Source: Tetrahymena thermophila SB210
Taxonomy: Eukaryota > Ciliophora > Oligohymenophorea > Hymenostomatida > Tetrahymenidae
Assembly (NCBI RefSeq): GCF_000189635.1
Contig: NW_002476212.1
Location: 558,001-622,000, forward strand
Length of the DNA stretch: 64,000 nt
Direction of reading: 5' to 3'
Below, piece by piece: positions 40,937 through 54,148 of the stretch. The position numbers and the translations under genes are program-made. The notes under the pieces are model-generated. The model did not search any database. It worked only from the letters and a program-made list of their open reading frames with translations, and had not been told where the DNA came from. Numbering within the stretch: the stretch's first letter is position 1; each line of letters begins with the position of its first letter.

Positions 40937-41722
40937 CAATAAAAAATAATAATAATAAATAAATCTTGAATAAAAAATATTAACTAACTAACTAACTATA
41001 AAACTCTCTAAAATAATACTCCATAATATAAAAATATTAATAAAATAATTATTGAGTTTATCTTTGTTTAAAAATTTTTGTTATAAAATTTATATTTATT
41101 TTAATCTTAATCTTAATAGTAAATGTCAATAAAATCTTCTATCATTTCTTTAATATATTTATTTTAATTAAATATAAAAATAGTTTTTTTCCTTTTTTAT
41201 ATGTTAAGTGCTCCTTTTATTTAGTAAATTAAATTCGAGTATTTTCAAATATTTTTCATCTAAATATTATAAAATAAAAAGAAAAAATAAGAGTATTTAT
41301 TACAAATTAATTTTAATTTTTATATTTTAAACTTCTATAAATTTAAACTTTGACTTATATGGTGAGATAATTAAATTTATACATATACATTCATTATAAA
41401 TTTTGATTTTTTTCATTAATTATTAAATTGTAAAATTTTAACTATTAGCTAAAAAATATAATAGAAAAGTAAAAAGTTTAATTTTTTAATGAATGTATTT
41501 TTGCAAAATCTTATTTTTTTCGGCTTTGTTAAATTATTGGAAGGTAAACATCAAGTAATTAGGAAATAGGATAAGGGATTTTAAAGTAATTATTAAATGA
41601 GTAAATAAGAAATAATCTTAAAAAAAAATTGACAATAAAATAATAACTAAAAAATGAATGAATTAACATGTAAATAACAAAAAATATTTTGTTTAACAAC
41701 AATTTAGTTAAATTAAATAAAA
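40937..41722. other. intergenic, no gene seen
   Basis: AT-rich DNA between the second tetraspanin-like gene and the decayed frame that follows. A short direct repeat of a 4-bp unit (aact) occurs just after the stop codon, at about 40982-40999. No coding frame is supported. Confidence 0.55.
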
Positions 41723-42300
41723 ATGGAGGATAATTTAAATATCTTTTAATTAAATAACTAAACTATTAATACCATAAGAAATTAGATATTTGATGAAATA
41801 AAAGATTAAATTTAATTGTCTGGAACTGTGGAAGGGGAAAAAACAAATTTTAGGAGGATCCAATCTTAAGAAAAATCTTTAAAAAATTAAGTGGGGGAAA
41901 CCTCTTAATTTATCAAAGAAGATTAACTCCTTTTCAAGACCGCAATCGTTTAATTTTGAATGAGATCAAGGTTAGAATTTAATTAAGAATTGAGTAAAGA
42001 AGTGATTTAAAAGGCCATATCTGAAAAGATATTTTCAACTTCCTCTACCATAAACATAAAAGCTTGATCATCATTTACTAATTATTTAGTTTATTACATG
42101 AAAAGCTCAGAAGCAAAGATCTCTATCCAATCTTAGGTGAAAGTTCTTGTGAGTACATTTTGAGTCTACATTGCAACCGTAGATTGATAGATTATCAAAA
42201 TTGAATCAAATATTAATATAAATGAATTTAATGATGAAATATCTAATTTCTTGCTTTTATTAAAAAGGGAAGTTAATAAATAAATAAACAAATAAATAAA
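41723..42300 (+). pseudogene. decayed coding relic with four in-frame TGA codons
   Basis: From the ATG at 41723 one frame keeps protein-like composition for about 190 codons but is cut by TGA at 41957, 42065, 42161 and 42185. The segments between the stops look coding: MEDNLNIFQLNNQ, then FNQELSKEVIQKAISEKIFS, then SSFTNYLVYYMKSSEAKISI, then VYIATVD and INEFNDEISNFLLLLKRE. GC content is locally higher than in the surrounding spacers. Two of the stops sit where Trp would fit well (KA*SS, TF*VY), which suggests TGG-to-TGA changes. I see no splice pair that removes all four. It could also be a real gene with introns that I failed to place. The family is not recognised. Confidence 0.4.
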
Positions 42301-42425
42301 AAAAGGGTTGAAATAAATTGTTTTGAGAAGTTTTTTAATTAATTAACAAATTATTTTTAGAAATAGATATTTAATAAAAAGATAAAATCTTTGCATATCT
42401 CTAAAAATTATTAATATTCAAAAAA

Positions 42426-45400
42426 ATGTTTAAGTTAAATAGGGCTGTAAAGCAGCTAGTAGTTAAAAGTGTACTGACGAGTCTTATAGCTATTACTTCA
42501 ATATAAGCAATACTCTTTTACAAGACATTATCCTTTGTTTTTTTGAAAGAAGATATCCTTAAAAAATCTACAACTAATGCAGTAAACCCTTTTTTAGAAG
42601 ATCAAAAGTCGTGGCTAGTAGGGACTAGTGATGATAAAATGCTCTTTATAGTCATAGATACTTTAGGTTATTATTTGGCAAAACCTAATTTGTCTATTTT
42701 AAGCTAGATTTAGGAAAAAGAACCTAACAATACCATTTATTTAAAAGCAAAAACTGATAGTCTCACTGTCACCGGTCCTCGTTTGTTATCATTGATGACA
42801 GGAACAAATCCAACAATAATGGATTTGATATAAAATGTAGAGCACTCAGAGGAGATAAAAATAGATAATATACCTTCAAAAATGAAAGCAGCTAATAAAA
42901 CTATCTATTTCATTGGCGATGATACTTGGGTAAAATTATTTCCTACTTCCTTCACATATTTTACTGACATGCAATCGTTTAACATATTCTCTAATGGAAG
43001 GGAAGATGAACATATGATTAATTAAATTAATAAATGGCTTGATAAAGAAAATAATAACGAAGATCCTGTAGATATGATAATATCTCATTTTTTAGGAATG
43101 GATCATATAATACATTCTACTAATGATATTCATAGTAGTAATTTGGCATAAGAATATGATCTGTTCAATAAATTTATAGAAGATTTGATAAATAATCAAC
43201 CAAATAGAACTATTGTTATTTGCAGTGATCATGGTGTTAGTCTTAGAGCAAGTCATGGGGGTGACTCTTAAGAAGAGACTGAAACTTTCTTTTTTGTCTA
43301 TAGAAAAAAAGGTTTTGCAAAAAACTAACCTATTACTTAATAATTAATGGCAGACATTCCAAATTATCCAATAAATAACCTTCTTTCCAGAGTACAGTGC
43401 AATTAGTCAGATAAAAAATAATAATGCGGTTAATTTGAGGGGATGCTTTAGGTTGATGTAGCAATAAATCTATCAAATATATTAGGATTATCTATTCCAT
43501 ACTCAAGTTTAGGAATGGTATGGCCCATTTTCAATAATCAATACAAGGAAGGTGATACAGAAGAAGAAAGTAAATTTAAAGACACTGTTGCCAGAAACAC
43601 TTATACAGCTTTAAAATAGTAGATAAGCTATGTAATGGAAAATTAAGTATATAAAGATAAGATTGGAGAAAAAAATATTTTTAATTTCTTATCATAAGAA
43701 AAAGTAATTGATGAATTGTACAAAGAATTTTTAAAAGATAATACTGTACAAAAATTGAAAATATTGTTTGAGAAATGTTTTGATTTAAATGTAAAGATTA
43801 AAGAAGAATTAAAGGGAAATTCTAGTTTAGAAACGAAGAAAGAGATGATATAATTGACATATTCCTAAATGGCTATATAAATCCTAATATTTATAATAGG
43901 AATATAGATAAATGAGTATATTGAGAATTCAAATGATGAAACCTAGGAAATAGATTAAATTAATTTGATATCTACTACAAAAAACTAGGATAGTTCTCCT
44001 AAATCCAAGTTTTTATTAATAATATTTACTTTGGGATTTGTATCTTGTGTACTATTATTACTAAAATAATTTATTTTAGTAAATTTGCTGATCTATACTT
44101 GTGCAGCTCTCATTTTAGTAAATATAATTTCAAGAACGAGCATTAAAAAGATATTTACACGATACATATTTAGTAGAAATATATTAATATTTGCTTAAAT
44201 ATTTAATAATTACTTCGAAATCAGATATGAGACTGATTACTTAGATAGTTAAGATGCATGTTTATTTAAAATAGTAATAACTACGCTAATATAATACTGC
44301 TTACTATACTGTTTTAGAGGATTTAAGTATAATATTATTTTATTTGCTATAGTTTTACTCTCACAATATTCAATAACCTCGCCGAGCACCTACACTATTC
44401 CAAAGTATATGGACTATTTCCCTGATGGATACTATGAATTTCATACTTTAAGAACTATTCTTAACTCCACTGTAGTATCTATTATATTACCTGCAGCTAT
44501 AGGATATATGCTTCTAAATTCTCTAATTTTTATCCAATTCCCTTATTTTAGTAATAATGGGCCTCTACTGAAAAGATACAAACTTCTTTTTTAAATTTAA
44601 TATACTTTAAGTTTTATATTTATTTCAGTAACTGATATAGTTCCTTCAATAAGTTCATCTGATTTCATTTTAGTTTATCTACCGAGAATGCAATTGATTT
44701 TATTCTGCTACTAAACTTACTTTTTGTTAAAAAAATTGGTATGGGATTAATCGCCAGCTTTATGTGAAAAAGATACTGTAAAGGATATCAAATTAACATG
44801 TTAAGGCAAGATATTACTTTTCCTATTAAATTTCATATCGTTAAACTTCATCTTCATTGGATAAAAATCATTCTATGTCACTCTACTCTTCTTCAGTTTC
44901 GTGTTCTTTTATAGAAAATATTTGAATGCTATTAACCAAAAGCACTCTTTCTTATAGGCATTGGTATTATTCGTTGTTTCTTTCTTTTTCTTTTTTGTTA
45001 CAGACCACAGGTATGGATTTGGAAATTTGTAGATAAAAGCAGGATATATTGGAATGGGAGAATATGTTGAAAAATATGCAATAATATTCATAACAATTAA
45101 CAGTATAACATGGTAATTATATACATTAGCTATCTATCCTGTTTTTGCTAAAGCTGAATACATTAACTCAATCAGTGATATAATCTTTGAAAATAACTCC
45201 TTATAAAATAAAAATAAGCATTTAGAATAGAAATAGTAATAAATAGATGCTTCTTTGAAACAATCCGCTAATTTTTATAGGTTAACACTCATTCTTGATT
45301 ACGTTTACATTTATTTGTTATTTCTCTATAAGTTTTTTTTCGTTTAAGAAATATTTTCCTTCAGACTTGTTAACGACTAAGCACATAAATTACTTCCTTT

Positions 45401-45605
45401 TTTAATGGGAGAAATATTCTTTGCAAGTAATGCTATTCTAATTATATTACTTATGATAGCTTTGACAAAGTATTAAAAAATCAATCAAATACCTAATAAT
45501 TTAGCAAAAACTAATGATTATGAAATTATTAACAAAAATTAGTAATCAGACCATCAATATCTTGAACAAGATAATATTTATTAGGTGAGAGATGTTAACA
45601 TTTGA
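42426..45605 (+). CDS. GPI ethanolamine-phosphate transferase (PIG-O/GPI13-like)
   Basis: A single open exon of 1059 codons encodes an ER multi-pass enzyme that adds phosphoethanolamine to mannose of GPI anchors. The N-terminus has one membrane helix (SLIAITSIQAILFY), then a lumenal alkaline-phosphatase-superfamily domain: FIVIDTLGYYL (metal Asp), TVTGPRLLSLMTGTNP (nucleophile Thr region), FIGDDTW, HFLGMDHIIHS (metal Asp/His), and SDHGVSLRASHGGDSQEETE (metal Asp/His). From about residue 480 many hydrophobic helices follow to the end. The length and the order of motifs fit PIG-O, PIG-G and PIG-N; the T-x-T-G-P-R form and overall size favour PIG-O, but I cannot exclude PIG-G. The usual DALRFDF motif is altered to DTLGYYL, which keeps only its first Asp. 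There is no intron, in contrast to most neighbours. Confidence 0.85.
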
Positions 45606-47030
45606 TTTTGTAACCTAATCATTTTCTAACTTCTACCATAAAAGCGATTTTAAATAAAATGTTAAATATTTTATTTTGAAGTGACAACTGAAATTTATGT
45701 TATAAACTGTTTTATAGCTTATATAATTTTAAATAAAAATAATTTTTTCTATTATTACATAAATTTTTATTTTATATTTAGATTAACTCAATTAAAAAAA
45801 GATATTTTTAATATAAAAACATAAATTAATAAATAAAATCAATTAAAATATTAATTTAAAAGAATATATTTAAAAAAAATAAATAGAAAAGAATATCCTT
45901 CTAATCACAAAATCATAAAGTAGAAAAATTTGCAAGTTATTATATTCTAAATTTTGAGAAAAATGTATCCTCCCATACATTTATTTATAATTAGAGGATT
46001 TTTAATTAAAATTTAATGAAAAATTAAGAGGGTATTAATATTAATTGGGAATAATAATAATTTTATTATTATTGTTAAGAGAGTTTTTAATTTTCATAAA
46101 TATCTTAATTGAAACTGTATCAATAATAAATATCAGACTTTTTCTGTTCATTAAATTTATTTAAAGTCAATCAATTAATATTTTTTCTATTTCTTATAAA
46201 AATATTTATTATATTGTTTTTCAAATTTTTTTTGTTTTAAGATATAAAATTTTATAGCTTAATGAATAAAGAGTTTTAAAATATAATATAACTTTTATTA
46301 TTTATTCTAATAATATCAAATTTTAGTATTTAGGATTGTATGTAGTTGTTGTTGAAGTTTTAATTATTTATTTAACGAATACGTACTTCAAATTGTGTTA
46401 ATTGAGAGAAAAGGTAAAATATAGAAGTTAATTTTAATACTATTCATAATATAAATTCTTTTATTTTTTCAATATTTAATTAAAAAATTATACAACTACT
46501 GGTTATTTTTTTATTATTTTAAACTAACTCAATACTTTAAATAAATTTAACATGTTTTTTAAAGAATAATTCAAGAAGTGATTTTAATCATCGATTAAAA
46601 TGTAAAGCAAAGTAATTTGGATGAAAAATAACTATTAATTACAAAATAAATAATTTAAAAAATAATTTGAAAAGTGAACTTGTTTTCTTTTATTATTGTT
46701 ATTTGAAATTATGTAAATAAAATTTTGTATGATTAATTCTGATTCGTTGATTCGCTTTTACTCGAACTATTTTTAGCTAAAAATCCAAAAAAAGTATTTA
46801 AATTATTTATTTTTAGAAAAATAAATGAATGTTAATATGTGGAATTTATTTGAAAATAAAAAAAATAATTTTAGAAATTATTCCAAATATATTTTGACGA
46901 GTTAAGAAATTCTAAAGAAACACCAAATTTTTTCTATTTCTTCATAGTGAGTCTTTAAAAAGACATAAAAATTTTAATAAAAAATAATTAATTAGTAAAT
47001 AAATAATTTAAAAAAATAGAAAATAAAAGA
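45606..47030. other. intergenic, AT-rich with a short inverted repeat
   Basis: About 1.4 kb with no supported coding frame between two plus-strand genes. Near 46051-46077 an (AAT)n run is followed by its complement (ATT)n, so the strand can fold into a small AT hairpin. This is probably compositional. Confidence 0.5.
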
Positions 47031-48630
47031 ATGATCTATATCATCATAACACTAATTTTAATGAGTATCTTGTATAAATACCTAGTGAAACCTTATTCTC
47101 TTTATAGAAAATATAAAAAATATGGTGATGGTTATTTTTTCCCACTTTTTGGAGAAGCTGCTGAATACTATCAAAATTTATAAAAGCATCAAGACTGCGA
47201 ATACTCATTCAAGCATTATTTTGACAAAAGAAAGCCTGAAGATAATAGGATAATAGTTAGTAACATGGGTAACTTATATTAATTAAAAAATGTAATTATT
47301 AGTAATTAAATTTATTTTAATAATAAAATAGGGACTTCTGTCAAAATCAATTTAGTTGATCCAGATTTGATAAAATAGTTTTATTAAAAATCTGAAAATT
47401 ATCACATGGATCATTTTTTTATGTCAAATTTATACAGACTTTTCGGAACAGAAGAGGAAGATCAAAAACTTCATAGAAATTTTAGAAAATAATTTGCACC
47501 AGCTTTTAATTTTGAATATTTACAGAATTTAAGCTCTTAGATAACCAAAATTACTGACAACAAGATTAATTCTTTAATTCAAGCTAATAACTTTAAGGAC
47601 ATCGATCCTATAGCTTTTTCTAGTGAAATTACTGGCTAAGTAATACTTTTATCTTTTTTGGGTGATACACTTGAAAATCTATCATTCAGAAATATGAAGC
47701 TTCCTCATGCTCTTTCATATATTTTAAACTGCTTATGTGGTTAAATGGGGGAAATTGGATATATTTTATTTGGTGCTAAATATACATAAAAAGGATACTT
47801 TAAATAGCATAAAGAAGTTGAAGATTTTATGCAAGAGTTTAAAAACTATTTGAGAGTAATACTAAAATAAAAAATAGAAATATATAGAAAAGAGTTTGAA
47901 TAAACAGGAAATATAAAATAAACTTGCATATTAAGTTTATTTATTTAGAATGGAGAAATTGACAAAATTGATTTAGATGACTTGCTCAAGTATTTTTTAA
48001 ATTTTTTCCTCGCAGGCACTGAGACCACAAGTAATTTAGTAGGAATGACAATATATTATCTTACTCAAAATAAAGAGGTGCAGTAAAAGTTATAGTAAGA
48101 AATAGATTAAAACACAGATTATTCTGCTGAAGCACTTTCTAACTTACCATATTTAAATGCTACTATAAAAGAAACACTTAGATATTAAGGTCCTGGCAAC
48201 AGTCTATTGGATAGAATCGTATTATTAAAAATTTATTTAATATTTATTAAATCATTTTCATTTAAAAAAGGCTGTTAAGGAACATTATCTTGAAGATATT
48301 AAAATCGAAAAAGGTGTAATTGTAAATGTATATATGAAAGCAGTTCATAGAGATTCTCGCTTCTATTCTGATCCACACACATATAATCCATAAAGGTGGT
48401 TAGACTCTAAGGAAAATAAATCTTTGCATCCTTTTACATATCTTCCATTTAGTGCAGGTTAAAGAAATTGTATTGGATAGCATTTAGCCTTGATAGAAGC
48501 AAGAATTATTTTAAATTCTATGATAAAAAATTTTAATTTTAAAATAAATGAAGGATACAAATTAATCTTAGACTTTAAATTCTCTCCATAACCCCTCAAT
48601 CCTCTCTAAATACATTTTGATAGAAGGTGA
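47031..48630 (+). CDS. cytochrome P450
   Basis: Microsomal-type haem monooxygenase. Exons as read are 47031-47268, 47332-48218 and 48271-48630, 1485 nt in total, 494 residues, the usual P450 length. An N-terminal membrane anchor (MIYIIITLILMSILYKYLV) is followed by YGDGYFFPLFGE. Core motifs are in order: I-helix FFLAGTETTSN (AGTETT oxygen-activation motif), K-helix ETLR (ExxR), the PERF-like region PQRW, and the haem-binding loop FSAGQRNCIG with its Cys ligand. Both introns are required: the second (52 bp) removes a frame change between LDRI and AVKEHYLEDI. The substrate cannot be told from sequence. Ciliates carry their own expanded P450 families, and no P450 cluster is seen nearby. Confidence 0.95.
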
Positions 48631-48982
48631 AACTTTTAAATAATAATAAAAATACTAACAAACTTTAAATAAAATATGTGAATTCTCAAAATTTATTTAT
48701 TTATGTTTTGTATTTAACTTTTATAAATCTAATAAAACTTTTTCAAAATTTTCCTTTATTTATTTAATTTAGGTTATCTATTGTTTGATAATTTTTTTTA
48801 AAGTCCATGAATTTAAGTTCTTTTAATTGATTTTAAAAATTTTCAAATGTATAAAGTGTCATAAAATCAAAGTTAGCAAATTTTGTTAATAAAAAATGTT
48901 CAAAATAAATAAAATTAAAACTTTAAATAAATAACAAGATAGATACTTTACAAATTTTAATCGAAAACTTGAATGGTTTTAA
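48631..48982. other. convergent spacer
   Basis: 352 bp between the stop of the P450 gene (+) and the stop of the two-pass membrane protein gene (-). Only AT-rich 3' flanking sequence is seen. Confidence 0.6.
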
Positions 48983-51185
48983 TCAATCATTATTCTTCTT
49001 TGTAAATAATGATTATTTCTTATTAGATGATAAATTTTTATTAAATTCTTCAGTAAGAATATTTCTACTCACCTATTATATTTTTGAAGAATGAACTTTC
49101 TATTCTTCTAAACTTTATTCTTAGATATTTTCATGTTTAAGTTGCAAGCTTTTATTTTAAGGTTATTAGTTAAATGATAATAAATTAAAATTTATGCTTG
49201 AACTATTTCCTATGCCTAGAATATCTTCAGGAGAGTTTTATGTTTACTCTTCAATATTATTCAAAATCGGAGTTTTTATTTACTTACTTAGCATTTATTA
49301 TGTATCTTAACCTAAAAACGATAAAAGTTTTGTATCTAATTTAGATAGCTTTTTTTAACACTTGCTAATTTAATAGTATGCTATTTATCCTTCCATATCT
49401 ATTTCACACTTTGTTTTGTTTAATGTAGCTAATAAGTTAAACTCTTAGAACTCAATTTTTTTATTCTTAACTGGAGGATTTTCTTCTTCTTTCTATTGTG
49501 AAGATTGGCAACTTTATGAAATATGAATGGTTCTTAAAATGAAGTATTGAATAAAAATTTGAAATGAATTACATCGAATTTATTTTTATGACATCTTTAG
49601 TTATCTTAGGCTTAGGGATATAGTCAAACAGTTTAAGTTATTATTAGTTTAAAAGAAGGTGTTTTAACTTTTCAAGCTCAATAAGTTTATTTAAAATAAA
49701 TTCTATATCTGTGAGTTCTGTTATTTTGTTAGTGCTGTAACTCAAAAAGTTGTAAAGTTCACTAGATTTAAAGCATTTTAAATAAAATAAAATATAATCA
49801 TACGAACTAATTGTAAAATCTGAAATATAATTTATTCCTTTTTTCACTTTTTCAAATATTTAGCCTTTCGATTTTGAGTTTTGTACAGAATATTCTTATT
49901 GAAAACTACTTAGCTTTTCAATATTTTTAATTTGTTAGTTTTAAATTTAATCTCCATCATTTTTATCTAACTATTTTCTGCTTTTTTTAAATTTCTTAGA
50001 TGGTTTAATTTTATTTTTAATATATTTAAAACAATCAAATTATTTTTTTTCTGTATGTAAAAAAGCTGTATTTTATTCTTGACATATTTTTTTTGTAGAT
50101 TAAAGCTCTTAGAAGTCGAAAGTGAAAGTTTTATTAATAAGACTTCTCTTAAACTCTAGAAATGAATAAGGTTAAGTTAATATGCATCCAATAAAAAAGA
50201 TCACATTATATATTCCACCAATTTAAGAAATAGCAGAAATAACTTTGGTATATGACCTATTTACATATTATTCTTTATTTTTTTCTAAATAAATACCTAT
50301 TTGAAAAATACCTTTAGAAATATCTGAATTAGTTGATTAGATATTTTACGAGTAAATAAGCTATTTCTATTACTTAATTGAGGAAGTTATCAATCCAAGA
50401 TCATCAATTACATAAGTGTTCATATAAGTAAATTAAATAATTTATAATTAATTTAAGTTCACATAATAATACGCGCTTTCACTAAACGGCTCGAAAGGGT
50501 TGTTAAAATCAAAAGGCTTAACAAGATTATTTGAAAAATAAACTTAGAATATGCTATGTTTTATTTTATTAATAACATAATCTTTATCTTTGCATCCATT
50601 ATCAAAACAAGGATTTATGTAAATTTAAATTGTAGAAAACTCATTAGCCTCAAACTGGCCTTCCAAATAAAGTTAATCTATATCTAATAAGCAGTAAAGT
50701 TACTTGTAATTTTAAATTTCAGTGTAATACTTCTAAAGCTCAATTATACCAAATAAGTCTTCATCACAAGCCCCTATTCTTATATTTTAGGTTATAAAAG
50801 AATACGATACAGTCCCATCATTGTTTTATACAGGCTCTTTATAAGTAAATTAGGCAGTTACTTTATAAATTTCTTCATCCATAAAAGGATTTTAATTTTC
50901 ATCCAAGAGACCGAGAGCAAATATAAAGTTATTCCTATTTAAATTAACTCTTTCAGGAACTTTAATCTAATCTCTTTAAACTATTTATGGGTTCTGCTTT
51001 TAAACTATTTCTATAATAATTTAAATAGAGATTGCAGTTATAAAGGTTAGTAAAACTAATGTCACAAAACCTCCACACTTTGTTTTGTATTTACTATTTT
51101 AGTTAAAGTTAATTTAAATGGGGTGTCCAAATATGTCTATGGATCTAATAATATTACAAAAACTTTAGTCAGCTTTTTAATACAT
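48983..51185 (-). CDS. two-pass membrane protein, ciliate-type family
   Basis: Exons 51185-49573 and 49532-48983 (2163 nt) encode 720 residues. A short start with SIDIFGHPIQLNF precedes KCGGFVTLVLLTFITAISIQ, the first membrane helix. A lumenal or outer domain of about 270 residues follows (including a Cys pair, CFDNGCKD). The second helix is VISAISQIGGIYNVIFFIGC, and then a long charged cytosolic tail rich in Lys, Gln and Ser. This layout, with an FGxP motif before helix 1 and an ISxIGG-type motif in helix 2, matches from memory a large set of unnamed Tetrahymena transmembrane proteins; no function is known to me. The 40-bp intron is short, but it connects the two frames exactly, and the upstream frame stops soon after without it. 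The tail ends at TGA 48983. Confidence 0.78.
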
Positions 51186-51654
51186 ATATACTATAATTGA
51201 TATTACAAAGTAGAAGTATAAATTGTTATTTTATTTTTTAGAATAATTGTTTTTAAAAAAGTCAAAAATTAATAATTAAAAAGAAATAAATTAATAAGAG
51301 TATGTATTAAATTACTTTACAACTTTTTCATTACAAATTTATTAAAATTGTTTTAACTAATTTATTTCCAGCAAATATATTTATCATTCATACATAATTT
51401 ATTAAATATTTAAGGATTTGCTTAAAATTTTACAATAATAATTTGTATATATAAAAATAATAAAGGAATAATTAAATTAAATAGAAACAGTTTTACTTTA
51501 ATTAAATCTATTTATTTATTCCTAATATATTATTTTATTTATTTATTAATATGATAAAATTTAGTGATAAAATTTGCTAAAATTAATTTTTAGAATTTGA
51601 TGAAATAAATTTATAATAAATTAAAAATTTATATTTTTATATTTTAAATTTAAT
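51186..51654. other. spacer between two minus-strand genes
   Basis: 469 bp of AT-rich DNA that should hold the promoter of the two-pass membrane protein gene and the 3' flank of the TPR gene. No motif stands out. Confidence 0.55.
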
Positions 51655-54148
51655 TCAGCTTACATTTTATTAATGAAATTAATTATTATGTTTGTTGTAT
51701 TAAATAGAAATCATTTTATCATAAAATTTGTTTGGCAGCTAATAGTTTATACAAACTGCTTATGTAAAAGCTTCAGCATTCCTGTTAGTAGTCAAATGGC
51801 CTATATTTATAGCCTCTAAGTTTTCTTTCCTAATTATTACAGACTCTGCAGATGCTGTTTAAATTTTGTTTTTTTTCTTTAAATCTTAATCAAGTTGTTT
51901 CATTCTAAATTTAATTTTATCTTCTAATCCCATTTTTTTCTTATCTTCATCCAAATAGAATGTTGTATTTTGAGTTTTTTTAAATTATTTAGGGAAAATC
52001 TAATTATCAAAAAAATAATTTAATGATATCAATAGATAAATAAAATTTACAAATTTAGGTTCAGCCTTGCCTTTTTTTAATTCTTTTTCTTCAACGCAAA
52101 CAAAATGGTCATTAACCTTTTTCATTCTTATAAATTCCAAAGGAGAAAATTCAAGAGGTTTAGCTGGTATAAATATTATAATCAGTTTAATTAATTTTTA
52201 TTAAAATTATTTATATTACATAGAGGTGTAGATATTTCATTAAAAAACTCATTTGATTAAAGTACTTATTGTATTAAATATATTTCACTTAATCCAGAAT
52301 TTAAATGACTAAGATTTTTAACTAATTTCAAATTATTTTTCTTCAAATAATTATTCTCAATATGTGCTTCTATACTTCCATCTATTAAATCTAAAATTAT
52401 TTTTTTTTATAAATTAGTTTGATAAATTAATTAATTTATTTATTTATTTTATTACCTCTTTTTATTATTTTGAAAGGGAAATAATTGAGCTTGAGAAGTA
52501 CTGTATTATCCAAATTTTTTGATAGAGGAAAGCTATTTATAAATTTTAAAATATTTCTTGAGCTCATTTCTCTAAGGATATTGTCAATAGGCTCATTAAA
52601 GCTTTAAACTGATCTATATAAATATTTATAAAATCTAATGAAGTGATAAGTAATTAATTAAGTGTGAATTACTTTTCATGAAATGTCTTAGCTTTCTCTA
52701 ATTAAACTAAATGAAAAAATACTAAACCTAAATCATCATACAATTAGACTTCTTAATCTTTATCATCTACAAACCAAATATATTACAGTGCTTTTTTAAG
52801 AAATCTTAAACTTTCTTCATAAAATCCTAACCTTTTACAAACTTATGAGTAGTTTCTATGAAGAGCAATTTTTTTGACCACATTATGAGTTAACTCACAA
52901 GTTGATTTCTAATTTTGAGAATAATTTATATTCAAATAATTTCAAATAAATTTAAATACTATAGTGGTGAGAAATATTAGAGCTAGTCTATAATCTGAAA
53001 ACATGATGCAAGTTTAAACCATCATATCCATTACATCTAAGAATAAATCAATATCATCTAACTCAGTTGCTAGTTTAAGCAAGTCACACAACTCTAATTT
53101 TAAACAAATTTATTTTAAATAAGTAGAATGCATTTTTTGTGTATTTTTTATATTATTAAGTATTAATATGATTTTTTGTAAATAATTTACTGTCTATTGC
53201 CTGATCTTTATTCATGTATTTAAGAGTCTACAGGTATTCTTGCCTATTTTGAATGAATTTTAATATCATCAGCAACTCTATACTTATGTTTTGCTTTTAG
53301 TATTTAATGTTCTTATCTATTTTATTGTCTTCTTCATTTATTGAAAATTATTTTTAGAAATCAAAAGAATTAAATTAATTTTTTTTTTTAACTTTAAATC
53401 CTGTTGTTTGCTAAATGTAATTGTTTACAACTTTATCATCACTTTCCAAATTTAATTCCTGAATTTTTAGGATTTAAGGAAGTAGCTCTTTTTTAATTTT
53501 TTTTTCAAGCTATTCTTTTAATAGAAATTATTTTATTATTATTTTATTTAATAAAAATAATAAAAAATGTATACTTTATTCGTCTAGGTTTAGCTACTCT
53601 TCCATTTAATTTTATTTGGTTCTTTTTATAGCATCTCTTAATTGTTTGACTATCTTTGAGTTTATTTTTTGTTATGTTTTTTAATTATTTTCTTAGTTAG
53701 AAACATAGCTGAAAATAGATTTTGGAGAATTTATTTCATTTTAATCTCTTTAAGTTATGTGCAATTACTACTTGGATGTATCTTATTGAAACATCTTTGA
53801 AGCATGAGTTTTCATATGTTATTTAGCATCATTTTAATGAAATAACCTATTTGGGCTATTTTAATAAAGTCTACTAGAGTCATAACCTTCTGAGAACTTT
53901 CTTTAATTAAAATTAAACCTTGAAGAGTAGAATTTATTATCATTCTAAATATTTGATGGCCTAAAGGTTTTACCTTCTATTCTCTAGGTATTGTTAATCA
54001 TTTTAGTTTTATACTAGCTAGGAGAAGTTTAGGAATTAAGCAATTCTTAAATCTAGGATGATTATCCAACACTCATATTTGCTTGGTTTTTTATCTTTTT
54101 TTAGGAAAAGTAATCCATATTAGGATGTTCTTGCGTGTTTTTTATCAT
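51655..54148 (-). CDS. TPR-containing protein
   Basis: The start at 54148 opens a Gln/Ser/Asn-rich N-terminal region of about 190 residues. Helical repeats follow, with introns between. TPR-like signatures include SQVCKRLGFYEESLRFLKKA and YDDLGLVFFHLVQLEKAKTF (about 52680-52880), which have the small, aromatic and Ala pattern of tetratricopeptide repeats used for protein-protein binding. Preceding helices (CDLLKLATELDDIDLFLDVM) extend the solenoid. The C-terminus is basic (LEDKIKFRMKQLDQDLKKKN) and ends at TGA 51655. There is no signal peptide or membrane helix. Its organisation, a disordered N-terminus and then TPR-like helices, resembles the minus-strand gene at 59284-63805, and the two may be distant homologues. 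The partner and role are unknown. Internal exon borders were not all resolved. Confidence 0.68.

Noticed and set aside
41957..42187. Selenocysteine at the in-frame TGA codons
   Set aside because: Four TGA codons in 80 codons, no redox-type motif and no visible SECIS-like hairpin in the 3' flank. Pseudogene decay is simpler.
46051..46077. AT hairpin as a terminator or small RNA
   Set aside because: It consists only of AAT/ATT triplet runs, which are common in this base composition. There is no supporting neighbouring signal.
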